Positions 48,210 through 57,089 of a stretch of 64,000 nt of DNA are shown piece after piece. Below the pieces are notes generated by a model. It saw only the letters and a program-made list of their open reading frames with translations. It was not told the origin of the DNA and searched no databases. Positions within the stretch are counted from its first letter, which is position 1. The number at the start of each line of letters is the position of its first letter. The stretch is from Comamonas avium (GTDB lineage Bacteria; Pseudomonadota; Gammaproteobacteria; Burkholderiales; Burkholderiaceae_C): the NCBI RefSeq assembly GCF_014836675.1, contig NZ_JACSQK010000007.1:1-64000 (forward strand). Reading direction: 5' to 3'. Position numbers and translations under genes: made by a program.

Positions 48210-48979
48210 CCTCCCTGGCAACCTGGCCCTACCCCATGTGGGTGGCCCACCGTGGCGCTGGCAAGCTGGCCCCAGAAAACACCATGAGCGCGTTCCGCCT
48301 GGGCGCAGCGCACGGCTATCGCATGTTTGAGTGCGATGCCAAGCTGTCCAAGGACGGCGTGCTGTTCCTGCTGCATGACGCCACGCTGGATCGCACCACC
48401 AATGGCCGCGGCACTGGCGGCGCACTGACCATGGGCGACATCGCCCAGCTGGATGCAGGCAGTTGGCATTCGCGCGCTTTCGCGGGTGAAGCCCTGCCCA
48501 CGCTGGAGGCACTGGCGCGCTGGTGTCTGGCCAACCACCTGTTCCTGAACGTGGAAATCAAGCCCACGCCCGGTCAGGAAGAGGCCACAGGCCACGCCTG
48601 CGGTGCGCTGATGAACCGCATCTGGCCGCAAGACATCGTGCAGCCGCTGTTCACCTCCTTCAAGCCTGAGGCCTTGAAAGGCGCCATGGATGTGGCCCCG
48701 CACATCCCGCGCGGACTGCTGGTCGACAAGTTTGCCGACGGCACCGGCGACGCTGATTTGAAGATTGCTACCGGCCTGGGCTGCAGCGCGATGGTGCTCA
48801 ACCATGCACTGTGGAACACCGAGCTGGTGGCCAAGGTACACGGCGCAGGCCTGCGCTGCAGCAGCTATACCGTCAATGATGAATGGGCCGCGCAGCGCCT
48901 GATCGATCTGAACACCGACGGCATCATCACCGACCGCGTAGATCTGTTCAGCCCCGCACAAACAGGCCCCACGCGCTGA
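48206..48979 (+). CDS. ugpQ: Glycerophosphodiester phosphodiesterase
   Basis: A 257-residue cytosolic hydrolase that splits glycerophosphodiesters to glycerol-3-phosphate and alcohol. Active-site motifs are VAHRGAGKLAPENTMSAF (His-Arg and Glu-Asn), HDATLDRTTNG, and the metal/substrate region NVEIKPT. It is the last gene of the ugp operon, supplying glycerol-3-phosphate from imported diesters. It overlaps the VOC gene (ATGA). Confidence 0.94.
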   Translation: MTSLATWPYPMWVAHRGAGKLAPENTMSAFRLGAAHGYRMFECDAKLSKDGVLFLLHDATLDRTTNGRGTGGALTMGDIAQLDAGSWHSRAFAGEALPTLEALARWCLANHLFLNVEIKPTPGQEEATGHACGALMNRIWPQDIVQPLFTSFKPEALKGAMDVAPHIPRGLLVDKFADGTGDADLKIATGLGCSAMVLNHALWNTELVAKVHGAGLRCSSYTVNDEWAAQRLIDLNTDGIITDRVDLFSPAQTGPTR

Positions 48980-48995
48980 GAAAAAACAAAAAGCT

Positions 48996-49072
48996 AGCTA
49001 TCAGCGCTTACCACGAGGTGTTTTCAGATACAAAACATACTGAAAAGCTTTAAATACAAGCGCTGAGTGCTC
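48996..49072. repeat. Dispersed nested-hairpin repeat, long form (copy 7)
   Basis: The outer arms AGCTATCAGCGCTTA and AAGCGCTGAGTGCT pair imperfectly. The inner part has TTTTCAGATA and TACTGAAAA around a short A-rich loop. It sits just after ugpQ, 8 bp before a strong terminator hairpin. Confidence 0.75.
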
Positions 49073-49080
49073 CTTTAAAT

Positions 49081-49114
49081 AAAAAAGGCCTTCCAATACT
49101 GGAAGGCCTTTTTT
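49081..49114. terminator. Bidirectional terminator between ugpQ and Bug gene
   Basis: A perfect 15-bp stem AAAAAAGGCCTTCCA and complement around an ATAC loop, with runs of A and T at either side. It separates ugpQ from the convergent binding protein gene at 49136 and can stop transcription on both strands. Confidence 0.9.
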
Positions 49115-49135
49115 GCAAGTGCAAGCACTGCAGCG

Positions 49136-50107
49136 TCAGTCCATCTTGGTGCCGGATTGCTTGACTGCATCGGCCCAGCGGGGCATTTCACCGGCCAGAA
49201 ACTTGGCAAAAGTGTCTGCCCCCATGAAGTCGGGGTTTGCGCCCTGGCTGACCATGCGTTCGCGCAGCTCTGGGTTCTCCATCACTTTCTGGAACGCTTT
49301 GCTCAGGCGATCCACCACGGGCTTGGGTGTACCTGCCGGGGCCAGAAAACCGTAAAAACCCACCACTTCAAATCCCTTGAGGCCACTTTCAATGGCTGTG
49401 GGCACCTCAGGCAGTGCCGGATTGCGCTCTTTGCTGGTTACGGCCAGAGCGCGCACCTTGTTTTGCTTGTGGTAAGCCGCCGCCTGCGGAATGCTCTCCG
49501 CCATGAACTGCACCTGCCCGCCAATCAGGTCCGTGAAAGCGGGCGCGCTGCCCTTGTAGGGGATGTGCATCATGTCAATGCCCGCCGCGCTCTTGAGCAT
49601 TTCTGGCACCAGATGGCTGATGCCACCGTTGCCAGCCGAGCCAAAGTTCACCTTGCCGGGATTGGCCTTGGCGTAGCTGATCAGCTCAGGCAAGGTTTTG
49701 GCGGGCATGCTGTTGCTCACCAGCAGCGCCAAAGGCTGCATGGCAGTGCGTGCAATGGGCGTGAAGTCACGCAGAGTCTGGTAAGGCAGTTTGGGGTAGA
49801 TGGCGGGGTTGATCACCATCACGCCGGTGTTGGCAATCATCAGCGTATGGCCATCCGCTGGGGCCTTCATCACATCTTGCGCGCCCAGCGTGCCACCCGC
49901 ACCCGGCTTGTAATCCATGATGATGGGCTGGCCCAGCTCTGTTTGCAGACGGTCCGACAGCAGCCGTGCATGCTGGTCCAGCGGCCCCCCGGCCGGAAAA
50001 CCCATGACGATGCGAATCGGTTTGCTCGGAAAGTCTTGCGCTTGCGCGCCCACCACTGCCATCAGGCAAGCTGCCGCTGCCAAGCATGTACGCAAGGTTG
50101 TTTTCAT
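49136..50107 (-). CDS. Bug-family (TctC) solute-binding protein
   Basis: A 323-residue periplasmic protein with a signal peptide ending near GAQA. Typical blocks are FPSKPIRIVMGFPAGGPLDQHARLL and the ligand loop KPGAGGTLGAQDVMKAPADGHTL. MKTTLRT is fixed by GGAG upstream. Bug proteins serve tripartite tricarboxylate transporters or act in sensing; no TctA or TctB is in the window. It lies after the hutG-like gene but is separated from it by a terminator. Ligand unknown. Confidence 0.9.
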   Translation of the reverse strand: MKTTLRTCLAAAACLMAVVGAQAQDFPSKPIRIVMGFPAGGPLDQHARLLSDRLQTELGQPIIMDYKPGAGGTLGAQDVMKAPADGHTLMIANTGVMVINPAIYPKLPYQTLRDFTPIARTAMQPLALLVSNSMPAKTLPELISYAKANPGKVNFGSAGNGGISHLVPEMLKSAAGIDMMHIPYKGSAPAFTDLIGGQVQFMAESIPQAAAYHKQNKVRALAVTSKERNPALPEVPTAIESGLKGFEVVGFYGFLAPAGTPKPVVDRLSKAFQKVMENPELRERMVSQGANPDFMGADTFAKFLAGEMPRWADAVKQSGTKMD

Positions 50108-50241
50108 GAAATGCTCCTCGTTGTTGGAATTTTTACGTGCAGCCCTCACCGCACGAAGTTTTGGCAGATTCTAGGCAGCCGCCCTGGCGCATTGCGCACG
50201 CAGGCGACAGTGGCGCTGCCTGTAGCGAAGGCACATAAAAA

Positions 50242-50270
50242 AACGGGATGGCCGCCAGTGCCATCCCGTT
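50242..50270 (-). terminator. Terminator after the N-formylglutamate amidohydrolase-like gene
   Basis: A perfect 11-bp stem AACGGGATGGC/GCCATCCCGTT with a 7-nt loop, then a T-run on the minus strand, 23 bp after the stop of the upstream gene. Strong rho-independent terminator. Confidence 0.9.
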
Positions 50271-50292
50271 GCATGTCCGCTCTGGCGCCGCT

Positions 50293-51195
50293 CTAGCCGC
50301 GGGGCAGATGGCGCATGGCATCGCGCACATAGTCCGCCACGCGGGCCATCACTTGCTGCAAGTGCTGCTGCACCTGCGCGAAGTTGTCACTGGGCTCGCG
50401 CGTGTCTTCATGCATGTAGATGCGGCGGTTGATTTCAATTTGCAGACTGTGCCGCTGGTAGGCCGGCTGGCCAATGCGGCCAATCAGCGCCACCCCTTTG
50501 TAGGGCTCGTTGTAGGCCACGCTGTAACCCTGCGCCTGCAAGGTCTGGCCAATCAGGCCAATGAACGCGGGGTCGCAGGTGGTGCCATCGCGGTCGCCCA
50601 GCACAAAGTCAGCCAAGTGTTTGTCCGGCGTGCCCAGCCGCTGGTAGACATCGCTGGGCATGGAGTGCAGGTTGATGTGCCATACGCCGCCAAAACGGTC
50701 CATGCTCCACTCAATCGCCTTGGCCAGCTCAGCGTGGTAGGGGCGCCAGTAGCGCGCAATGCGCTGCTGCACCTCAGCCACGCTGAGCTGGCGGTCATAC
50801 ATGGCCGTGGACTGACCCGCCTGGTTGATTTTTTCCCAGATCAGACCCAGCCCCTGCTGCGTCTTGATGCTGGGGGTCAGCGGCGCAGGCCAGACACCAT
50901 CGAGCATCGCAGGATTGAGGTCTTCTTCCTCGCGATTGGGATCGATGTAGGTGCGCGGAAATGTGGCCTCTACCAGCGTGGCTCCGTACTGCGGAAATTG
51001 CTCCCACAGCGTGTGCACATGCGTGTCTTCCCCCCGGCGCAGCAGCGCCATGGGTACAGCCACACCAAAATCTGCCGGGTAGGCTGTGCCACTGTGGGGT
51101 GAGTCACACACCAGCGGCAGCACCACGCCCTGCGGCGGGTGCACCCGCACAGGGGCATCCGGGCAGGGCTTCAGGAAATCAGGCAATGCTTGCAT
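50293..51195 (-). CDS. N-formylglutamate amidohydrolase family protein
   Basis: A 300-residue enzyme of the HutG/FGase family. Recognisable are LVCDSPHSGTAYP at the N-terminus, YIDPNREEEDLNPAML, WHINLHSMPS and later EINRRIYMHE. These carry the metal-binding His, Asp and Glu. Typical reaction: N-formylglutamate to glutamate plus formate in histidine degradation. No hut gene is nearby; instead it overlaps a Bug binding protein (TAATG), so its substrate may be another N-acyl or formyl compound. The gene symbol is withheld for that reason. Confidence 0.85.
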   Translation of the reverse strand: MQALPDFLKPCPDAPVRVHPPQGVVLPLVCDSPHSGTAYPADFGVAVPMALLRRGEDTHVHTLWEQFPQYGATLVEATFPRTYIDPNREEEDLNPAMLDGVWPAPLTPSIKTQQGLGLIWEKINQAGQSTAMYDRQLSVAEVQQRIARYWRPYHAELAKAIEWSMDRFGGVWHINLHSMPSDVYQRLGTPDKHLADFVLGDRDGTTCDPAFIGLIGQTLQAQGYSVAYNEPYKGVALIGRIGQPAYQRHSLQIEINRRIYMHEDTREPSDNFAQVQQHLQQVMARVADYVRDAMRHLPRG

Positions 51196-52178
51196 TAATC
51201 AATCTTGATGTTGGCGCGCTTGGCAACTGCGGTGTAACGGGCAATGGCAGCATCAATTTGCTGGGCAAACGCCTGCGGCGTATTGGCCATGCCTTCACCG
51301 GCAATGTCTTTTTGCTTGGCCTGGTAGGCCGGGTCTTGCATCACTTTGTGGGCTGCTGCGTTGAGCTTGTCGATGATGGGCTTGGGGGTGCCTGCAGGTG
51401 CCACCAGACCAAACCAGCCGCCATCACCCATCTGGGGGTAGCCCAGCTCGGTATAGGTGGGCACATCGGGCAGCAGCTCGGTGCGCTTCAAGGCCAGCAC
51501 AGCCAGAGGGCGCAGCTTGCCTGCCTGAATGTTCGTCAGCGAGGAAGACAGGTTGTCCGTCATCGCATTGACCTGACCGCCCAGCGCATCATTGAGCGCC
51601 TGACCGGCCCCCTTATAAGGAATGTGCAGCAGCTCCACGCCTGCCAGATTCATGAAGTTTTCAATATTGGCATGGCCCAGCGAGCCGGTGCCTGGCGAGG
51701 CAAAGGTGTACTTGCCGGGGTTTTTCTTGGCCAGTGCAATGAATTCCTGCATGGTCTTGGCAGGCACGCTGGGGTGCACCACAAACACGCTGGGCACGCT
51801 CATCACGTTGGTGATGGGGGCAAAGTCTTTCTTGGCGTCATAGGGCAGCTTGCTCATGATGGCCGGGTTGGCCCCATGGGTCGATACGGTGGCCATGCCA
51901 ATCGTGTAGCCGTCCGGTGCCGAGCGGGCAATTTCTGCCGCACCGATCGAGCCACCCGCCCCGCCCTTGTTCTCAATCACCACGGCCTGACCCAGGATAG
52001 GGCCCATCTTGTCAGCCAGCAGCCGGGCCACGATGTCGGTGGAGCCACCTGCGCCAAAGGGCACGATCAGCCTGATCGGGCGGCTGGGATAGTTATCAGC
52101 CGCCACAGCAGCAGGCGCCACGCAGGCCAAAGTAGCAGCGGCAGCAACGGTCGATAGCAAGGTACGGCGCAAGAACAT
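51195..52178 (-). CDS. Bug-family (TctC) solute-binding protein
   Basis: A 327-residue periplasmic protein with a signal peptide MFLRRTLLSTVAAAATLACV. YPSRPIRLIVPFGAGGSTDIVARLL and ENKGGAGGSIGAAEIARSAPDGYTI are the family blocks. It heads a transcript with the amidohydrolase-like gene (1-base overlap) and is divergent from a LysR regulator, so it likely binds a ligand related to the enzyme's substrate. The ATG at 52178 fits the signal peptide. Confidence 0.9.
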   Translation of the reverse strand: MFLRRTLLSTVAAAATLACVAPAAVAADNYPSRPIRLIVPFGAGGSTDIVARLLADKMGPILGQAVVIENKGGAGGSIGAAEIARSAPDGYTIGMATVSTHGANPAIMSKLPYDAKKDFAPITNVMSVPSVFVVHPSVPAKTMQEFIALAKKNPGKYTFASPGTGSLGHANIENFMNLAGVELLHIPYKGAGQALNDALGGQVNAMTDNLSSSLTNIQAGKLRPLAVLALKRTELLPDVPTYTELGYPQMGDGGWFGLVAPAGTPKPIIDKLNAAAHKVMQDPAYQAKQKDIAGEGMANTPQAFAQQIDAAIARYTAVAKRANIKID

Positions 52179-52211
52179 GGGGTTTCTCCTAGGGAATCTT
52201 TGGTTTATGAG

Positions 52212-52227
52212 GAATGTGCACGCATTC
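52212..52227. promoter_or_regulatory. Palindrome in the LysR/Bug intergenic region
   Basis: GAATG-TGCACG-CATTC, a near-perfect 16-bp palindrome, lies between the divergent starts of the Bug (52178) and LysR (52301) genes. It is a good candidate binding site for the LysR-type regulator. A second element is at 52272. Confidence 0.5.
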
Positions 52228-52271
52228 TTTTCGAGAGAGCAGACGGAGAAAAGCGACAAAAAAACAAGCAG

Positions 52272-52284
52272 GCATTACCAATGC
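52272..52284. promoter_or_regulatory. Second palindrome upstream of lysR gene
   Basis: GCATT-ACC-AATGC lies 17 bp before the LysR ATG. Its half-site resembles the GAATG/CATTC palindrome at 52212. Autoregulation is possible; inference. Confidence 0.4.
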
Positions 52285-52300
52285 TCATAATTGCACCGCT

Positions 52301-53206
52301 ATGCGCTTGCAGTCCCCCTCCATCTCCGAACTCCACGCCTTTGCCCAGGCGGCCCGCTTGGGCAGCTACACCCAGGCCGCCGATGCGCTGCAGGTCACGC
52401 AAGGGGCCATCAGCCGCGCCATTGCCCGGCTGGAAGAACATCTGGGCTTTGCCGTGTTTGAGCGCCAGGGCCGGCGCAGCGTTCTGACCACTGCGGGGCG
52501 CCAGTATCTGGATGCGGTAGGCCCGGCCATTTTCACCATTGAGTCGGCTACACAGGCCATGCGCCGCAAACGCGAGGGGCGGCATGTGCGCTTGTCCATG
52601 CCACCTACGTTATTCAGCCACTGGCTCATCCCGCGCCTGCCTGACTTCACTGCGCACCACCCGGGCACGGTGCTTTCCTTTGCCCCTTACCGGCGCGACG
52701 ATCCCGTCACGTCCCCAGACATCGACGCGTGGATCCGGATTGGCAGCATGCCCTTTCCAGACACCCTGCACGCCAGCTATCTGGTGGGGCGTGATCTGGT
52801 GCCCATTTGCCTGCCCCACGATGCCTTGAGCATCTGCCGCCCACAGGATTTGCTGCGCCGTCCCTTGCTGGCCCATACCAACTACCCCGACAACTGGGCG
52901 CGATGGTTTGAAAAAATGGGCTGCGAAGGCCCCTGCCCGGCACCCGCGGCAGACTTTGAACTGGTGGGCATGCTGGTGCAGGCGGTGATTGCGGGCATGG
53001 GCGTGGCCGTGGTGCAGCGCTGCCTGATTGAAGATGATTTGGCAGCAGGCCGTGTCGCCATCCCCGTGCACCGCCCTTTTCAAATTGAGCGCGGCTACTT
53101 TTTATGCCAGCCGGCATCGCGTCCGGCCTCGCATGCACTGCAAGATTTCCAGCGCTGGCTGTTGCAGCAAGCGCAAGTGGACTGTGCACGCTACGCAAGC
53201 ACCTGA
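52301..53206 (+). CDS. LysR-family transcriptional regulator
   Basis: A 301-residue regulator. The N-terminal HTH spans about residues 5-65 (SISELHAFAQAARLGSYTQAADALQVTQGAISRAIARLEEHLG), and a substrate-binding domain follows. It resembles GcvA-type LysR proteins, with LFSHWLIPRLPDF. It is divergent from the Bug-amidohydrolase operon and probably controls it. ATG 52301 follows the HTH family start; upstream extension is not supported. Confidence 0.9.
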   Translation: MRLQSPSISELHAFAQAARLGSYTQAADALQVTQGAISRAIARLEEHLGFAVFERQGRRSVLTTAGRQYLDAVGPAIFTIESATQAMRRKREGRHVRLSMPPTLFSHWLIPRLPDFTAHHPGTVLSFAPYRRDDPVTSPDIDAWIRIGSMPFPDTLHASYLVGRDLVPICLPHDALSICRPQDLLRRPLLAHTNYPDNWARWFEKMGCEGPCPAPAADFELVGMLVQAVIAGMGVAVVQRCLIEDDLAAGRVAIPVHRPFQIERGYFLCQPASRPASHALQDFQRWLLQQAQVDCARYAST

Positions 53207-53293
53207 CCCGGTGAAATCAGAAAAAATGCCTACCAAGCCTTTGCTCTACGCCCCGCTCTGGGTGGGCCAAGGCTGTGAATACCTCTGCTGGCC

Positions 53294-53572
53294 TTAGTGC
53301 CGCCAGCCACCAGACATCAGCCACTGGCAAGTGGACATGCCCAGCACCAAGACCGCATACGTACCCATGCGGCCATCCTGGCCGGTGAGCACCAAGCCCA
53401 GAGCCAGCACCAAAATTCCTAGCAAGAAATTGATGCTGGCCATGTGATACCAAGGCAACAGGTGAGATTTTTTCCGCCACACCAGACGCGCGCCTCCCGC
53501 CAGCAACACTGCCAGACAACCAGCAGGTGCCGCAAAGTTGAGCAGGTGATTGAGAAAGTCAAGGATGGGCAT
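53294..53572 (-). CDS. Small hypothetical membrane protein
   Basis: A 92-residue protein with three predicted hydrophobic segments (LLNFAAPAGCLAVLLAGGARLV, INFLLGILVLALGLVL, TYAVLVLGMSTCQWLM). The loop between the first two is basic (WRKKSHLLPWYH). It is divergent from hemA. I know it as a small conserved hypothetical at this position in relatives, but no function. The start has no clear ribosome site; ATG 53572 is preferred over an upstream TTG. Confidence 0.7.
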   Translation of the reverse strand: MPILDFLNHLLNFAAPAGCLAVLLAGGARLVWRKKSHLLPWYHMASINFLLGILVLALGLVLTGQDGRMGTYAVLVLGMSTCQWLMSGGWRH

Positions 53573-53630
53573 GGAAATGACGCAGATCAAGGCTTTGCCC
53601 TGTAGGACAACACAAAGCGGCCAGCAATTT

Positions 53631-53636
53631 TATAAT
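53631..53636 (+). promoter_or_regulatory. Perfect -10 box (TATAAT) close to hemA start
   Basis: TATAAT at 53631-53636 ends 8 bases before the hemA ATG. If used, transcription would start at about 53643, giving a near-leaderless mRNA. No good -35 at 17-bp spacing was found, and hemA has no visible Shine-Dalgarno. Weak inference. Confidence 0.35.
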
Positions 53637-53644
53637 CAGCGACT

Positions 53645-54943
53645 ATGGCAGTCTGGGCACTTGGCATCAATCACAACACGGCACCGTTAGATTTACGGGG
53701 CCGTTTCGCGTTTGCGATTGACCAGATCGCTCCCACGCTGCATGGCCTGCGCGATGCACTGAGCAGCGCTACCCGCCACCCTGAGGTGGAAACTGCCATT
53801 CTCTCCACCTGCAACCGCACCGAGATTTACTGCGCAGCTGGTGCCCCGGCGCTGGACCACACCCTGGGCTGGCTGGCCCATTCGGGCGGTGTCAGCACCG
53901 ATGTGCTGCGCTCGCACTCTTACCTGCTGGAAGAAGGCTCGGTGGCACGCCATGCGTTCCGCGTAGCTTCGGGTCTGGATTCCATGGTGCTGGGAGAAAC
54001 CCAGATTCTGGGGCAGATGAAAAACGCCGTGCGTGCCGCAGAAGAAGCCGGCGCACTGGGTTCAACACTGAACCAGCTGTTTCAGCGCAGCTTTGCCGTT
54101 GCCAAGGAAGTGCGCTCGTCCACCGAAATTGGTGAGCATTCGATTTCCATGGCTGCCGCTGCCGTGCGTCTGGCCGGCCAGCTGTTTGAAGACCTGTCCA
54201 AGATTCGTATTTTGTTTGTGGGCGCTGGCGAGATGATCGAGCTGGCCACTACGCACTTTGCAGCCAAGAACCCTGCCCACATCACGATCGCCAACCGCAC
54301 CATGGAGCGCGGCGAAAAGCTGGCTGCACGCTTTGGTGCCAGCGTGATGCCTTTGGCCGAGATTCCCGAGCACCTGCACGAGTACGACGCCATCATCAGT
54401 TGCACGGCCTCTAGCCTGCCCATCATTGGCCTGGGAGCGATTGAGCGTGCACTGAAAAAACGCAAGCATCGCCCCATGTTCATGGTGGACTTGGCCGTGC
54501 CGCGTGACATTGAGCCTGAAGTCAAAGACCTGCGCGACGCCTACCTGTACACCGTGGACGATCTGGCCACCGTGGTGCGCACAGCCCAGGCCCAGCGCCA
54601 AGCCACCGTCGAGCAGGCTGAAACCATCATTGACGCAGGCGTGCTGAACTTCATGCAGTGGCTGAACCAGCGCGCTCAGGGGGGCGTAGTGCCCTTGATT
54701 CAGCAGCTCAATGCCCAGACCGACGAATGGCGCGCTGCTGAAATCAGCCGTGCCAAAAGACTGCTCGCCAAGGGTGAAGATGTGGATGCCGTGCTCGAGG
54801 CACTTTCGCGCGGCCTGACCCAGAAAATGATGCACGGCACCTTGTCAGCCCTGCACAAGGGCACGCCTGAAGAGCGTGCCCACACCGTCGATACGGTCTC
54901 CAGACTTTTCCTGCGCCCCGGCAGCAAGCCCGGCCAGCGTTAG
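53645..54943 (+). CDS. hemA: Glutamyl-tRNA reductase
   Basis: A 432-residue enzyme that reduces glutamyl-tRNA to glutamate-1-semialdehyde, the first step of C5 haem synthesis. Catalytic Cys56 is in LSTCNRTEIY, and VASGLDSMVLGETQILGQMKNA is the signature. The NADPH domain has ILFVGAGEM. The C-terminal dimerisation helix is Ala/Arg-rich. It is followed by prfA, the usual hemA-prfA-prmC order. Confidence 0.96.
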   Translation: MAVWALGINHNTAPLDLRGRFAFAIDQIAPTLHGLRDALSSATRHPEVETAILSTCNRTEIYCAAGAPALDHTLGWLAHSGGVSTDVLRSHSYLLEEGSVARHAFRVASGLDSMVLGETQILGQMKNAVRAAEEAGALGSTLNQLFQRSFAVAKEVRSSTEIGEHSISMAAAAVRLAGQLFEDLSKIRILFVGAGEMIELATTHFAAKNPAHITIANRTMERGEKLAARFGASVMPLAEIPEHLHEYDAIISCTASSLPIIGLGAIERALKKRKHRPMFMVDLAVPRDIEPEVKDLRDAYLYTVDDLATVVRTAQAQRQATVEQAETIIDAGVLNFMQWLNQRAQGGVVPLIQQLNAQTDEWRAAEISRAKRLLAKGEDVDAVLEALSRGLTQKMMHGTLSALHKGTPEERAHTVDTVSRLFLRPGSKPGQR

Positions 54944-55047
54944 CGCTGCTGTCGTTACTGGCTTTTCAGCCAGACCAGCCCTTGGCGCTGACTGAGCCAG
55001 CGCAATTAGCTACCTTTCTTGTAGCACATCATTTTCTCTGACTGACC
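54944..55047 (+). other. Intergenic gap between hemA and prfA
   Basis: About 100 bp with two small hairpins, CTGGCT-TTTC-AGCCAG and GCGCTG/CAGCGC. No T-run follows, so I do not call a terminator. It may be a decayed copy of the dispersed repeat (it contains TTAGCTACC), but the evidence is weak. Confidence 0.3.
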
Positions 55048-56130
55048 ATGAAACCATTCCTGCGCACCCAATTGGAGCGCTATGCCCAGCGCCTTGAAGA
55101 GCTGGACTTCCTGCTGTCGCGCGAAGACATCATGGGCGACATGCAAAAGTACCGAGCCATCTCGCGCGAGCATGCCGATGTAACCGCTGTCGCCGGGCGC
55201 TACCAGCGCTACCTGCAGTGCGAGGCCGACATTGCCACCGCCCGCCAAATGCTGGACGACCCCGACATGGCCGAGATGGCGCAGGAAGAAATCACGGTGG
55301 GCGAGCAAGAGCTGATCAAGCTCGAAGACGAGCTGCAGCGCCTGCTGCTGCCCAAAGACCCGGACGATGAACGCCCCGCCTATGTGGAAATCCGCGCAGG
55401 CACCGGCGGTGACGAATCTGCCCTGTTTGCCGCAGACCTGGCGCGCATGTACACCCGCTATGCCAGCAACGTGGGCTGGAAGGTGGAAGTAATGAGCGCC
55501 AACGAAAGCGAAATCGGCGGCTACAAAGAAGTAGTGCTGCGTATTGAAGGCGAGAACGCCTACGGCGCGCTGCGCTTTGAATCGGGTGGTCACCGTGTGC
55601 AACGCGTACCAGCCACCGAAACGCAGGGCCGCATCCACACCAGCGCCTGCACCGTGGCCGTGATGCCCGAGCCCGATGAAACCGTCGCCATCACGCTCAA
55701 CCCTGCCGATTTGCGCATCGACACCTTCCGTGCCAGCGGCGCAGGTGGCCAGCACATCAACAAGACGGACTCCGCCGTGCGCGTGGTGCACTTGCCCACA
55801 GGCATCGTGGCCGAGTGCCAGGATGGCCGCAGCCAGCACAGCAACAAGGCCAAGGCCCTGCAGGTGCTGCAAGCGCGCATTCAGGAAAAGGAACGCAAGG
55901 AGCGCGAAGCCAAGGAAGCCGCTCTGCGCAAGGGCCTGATTGGCTCGGGCGACCGCTCTGACCGCATTCGTACCTACAACTTTCCGCAGGGACGTTTGAC
56001 CGACCACCGCATCAACCTGACGCTGTACAAGCTGCTCAGCATCATGGAAGGTGACCTGGGCGATGTGATTGAGGCCTTGAAACAGGCCCGTGAAGCCGAA
56101 TTGCTGGCCGAGCTGGAAGTCAATGCCTAG
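55048..56130 (+). CDS. prfA: Peptide chain release factor 1
   Basis: A 360-residue factor that recognises UAA and UAG. The anticodon-like PAT (residues 188-190) and GGQ (233-235, in [15 protein letters not shown]) motifs are in place. Length matches the family. It is followed after 45 bp by prmC, whose product methylates the GGQ glutamine. Confidence 0.97.
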   Translation: MKPFLRTQLERYAQRLEELDFLLSREDIMGDMQKYRAISREHADVTAVAGRYQRYLQCEADIATARQMLDDPDMAEMAQEEITVGEQELIKLEDELQRLLLPKDPDDERPAYVEIRAGTGGDESALFAADLARMYTRYASNVGWKVEVMSANESEIGGYKEVVLRIEGENAYGALRFESGGHRVQRVPATETQGRIHTSACTVAVMPEPDETVAITLNPADLRIDTFRASGAGGQHINKTDSAVRVVHLPTGIVAECQDGRSQHSNKAKALQVLQARIQEKERKEREAKEAALRKGLIGSGDRSDRIRTYNFPQGRLTDHRINLTLYKLLSIMEGDLGDVIEALKQAREAELLAELEVNA

Positions 56131-56175
56131 AAGGCAAAGCGTCCCTAACCCCAATAACGTCAACCGCCAGTCCAA

Positions 56176-57036
56176 GTGAATACACCGCACACCCTGCAGC
56201 AAGCCTTGCTCCATGCGCACCACCAAGGCATGCAGCGCATTGACGCGCAAATGCTGCTGCTGCATGTACTGGGCCAGCCCCATGCCGGGCGGGCCTGGCT
56301 GCTGACGCACGACAGCGATGTACTCGCGCCCGCGCAGCAAACGCAGTTTCAGTCACTGTGCGCACAGCGACTGGATGGTGTGCCTGTGGCGTATCTGACG
56401 GGCTGCAAAGAATTTTTCGGTTTGCCACTGCACGTCGATGCCCGCGTGCTTGACCCCCGCCCCGACACAGAGACACTGGTGCAATGGGTGCTGGATGTGG
56501 TTGAAAAAACGGTTTCACCCTCCATCCTCGATCTAGGCACCGGCAGCGGAGCCATTGCGCTGGCCATTCAAAGCCAGCGCAAAGATGCCACAGTCACCGC
56601 AGTTGATTTCAGCCAGGACGCGCTGAATGTCGCCTCTGCCAACGCCAGACAGCTGCAGCTGCCTGTGCAGTTTGTGCAATCGTCGTGGCTGCATGCGGTA
56701 GATGGGGTGTTTGACGTCATCGCCAGCAACCCGCCCTACATCCGTGAAGACGACGAGCACATGCACGCCCTGCGCCACGAACCGCGCCATGCGCTGACCA
56801 GTGGTGCCGATGGGCTGGACGATATTCGCACCATCATTGTGCAAAGCCCCGCCCACCTGAAGGCCGGTGGCTGGCTGCTGCTGGAGCACGGCTGGGACCA
56901 GGCCGAAGCGGTGCAGCAACTGCTGCGCAATGCGGGCTTTGTGCAGGTACACAGCCGCCAGGATTTAGCGGCAATTGACCGCTGCACAGGCGGGCAAATT
57001 CCAGCAATCGCCAATTGTGGCAAGACAATGAAATAA
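56176..57036 (+). CDS. prmC: Release factor glutamine methyltransferase (HemK/PrmC)
   Basis: A 286-residue SAM methyltransferase. It has ILDLGTGSGAIALA (motif I, about 117-130) and ASNPPYIRED (184-193), the NPPY catalytic motif that binds the target glutamine of RF1/RF2. The start is a GTG with a weak ribosome site; this matches the family N-terminus (helical TLQQALLHA). It is likely co-transcribed with prfA. Confidence 0.95.
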   Translation: MNTPHTLQQALLHAHHQGMQRIDAQMLLLHVLGQPHAGRAWLLTHDSDVLAPAQQTQFQSLCAQRLDGVPVAYLTGCKEFFGLPLHVDARVLDPRPDTETLVQWVLDVVEKTVSPSILDLGTGSGAIALAIQSQRKDATVTAVDFSQDALNVASANARQLQLPVQFVQSSWLHAVDGVFDVIASNPPYIREDDEHMHALRHEPRHALTSGADGLDDIRTIIVQSPAHLKAGGWLLLEHGWDQAEAVQQLLRNAGFVQVHSRQDLAAIDRCTGGQIPAIANCGKTMK

Positions 57037-57089
57037 TCACAGGCATTGCCAGGTGTGAACAACACCGGCTCCCCTGCAAGGAGAACCCC

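Noticed and set aside
54944..55047. Terminator between hemA and prfA
   Set aside because: Hairpins are short and no T-run follows; the genes are probably co-transcribed.
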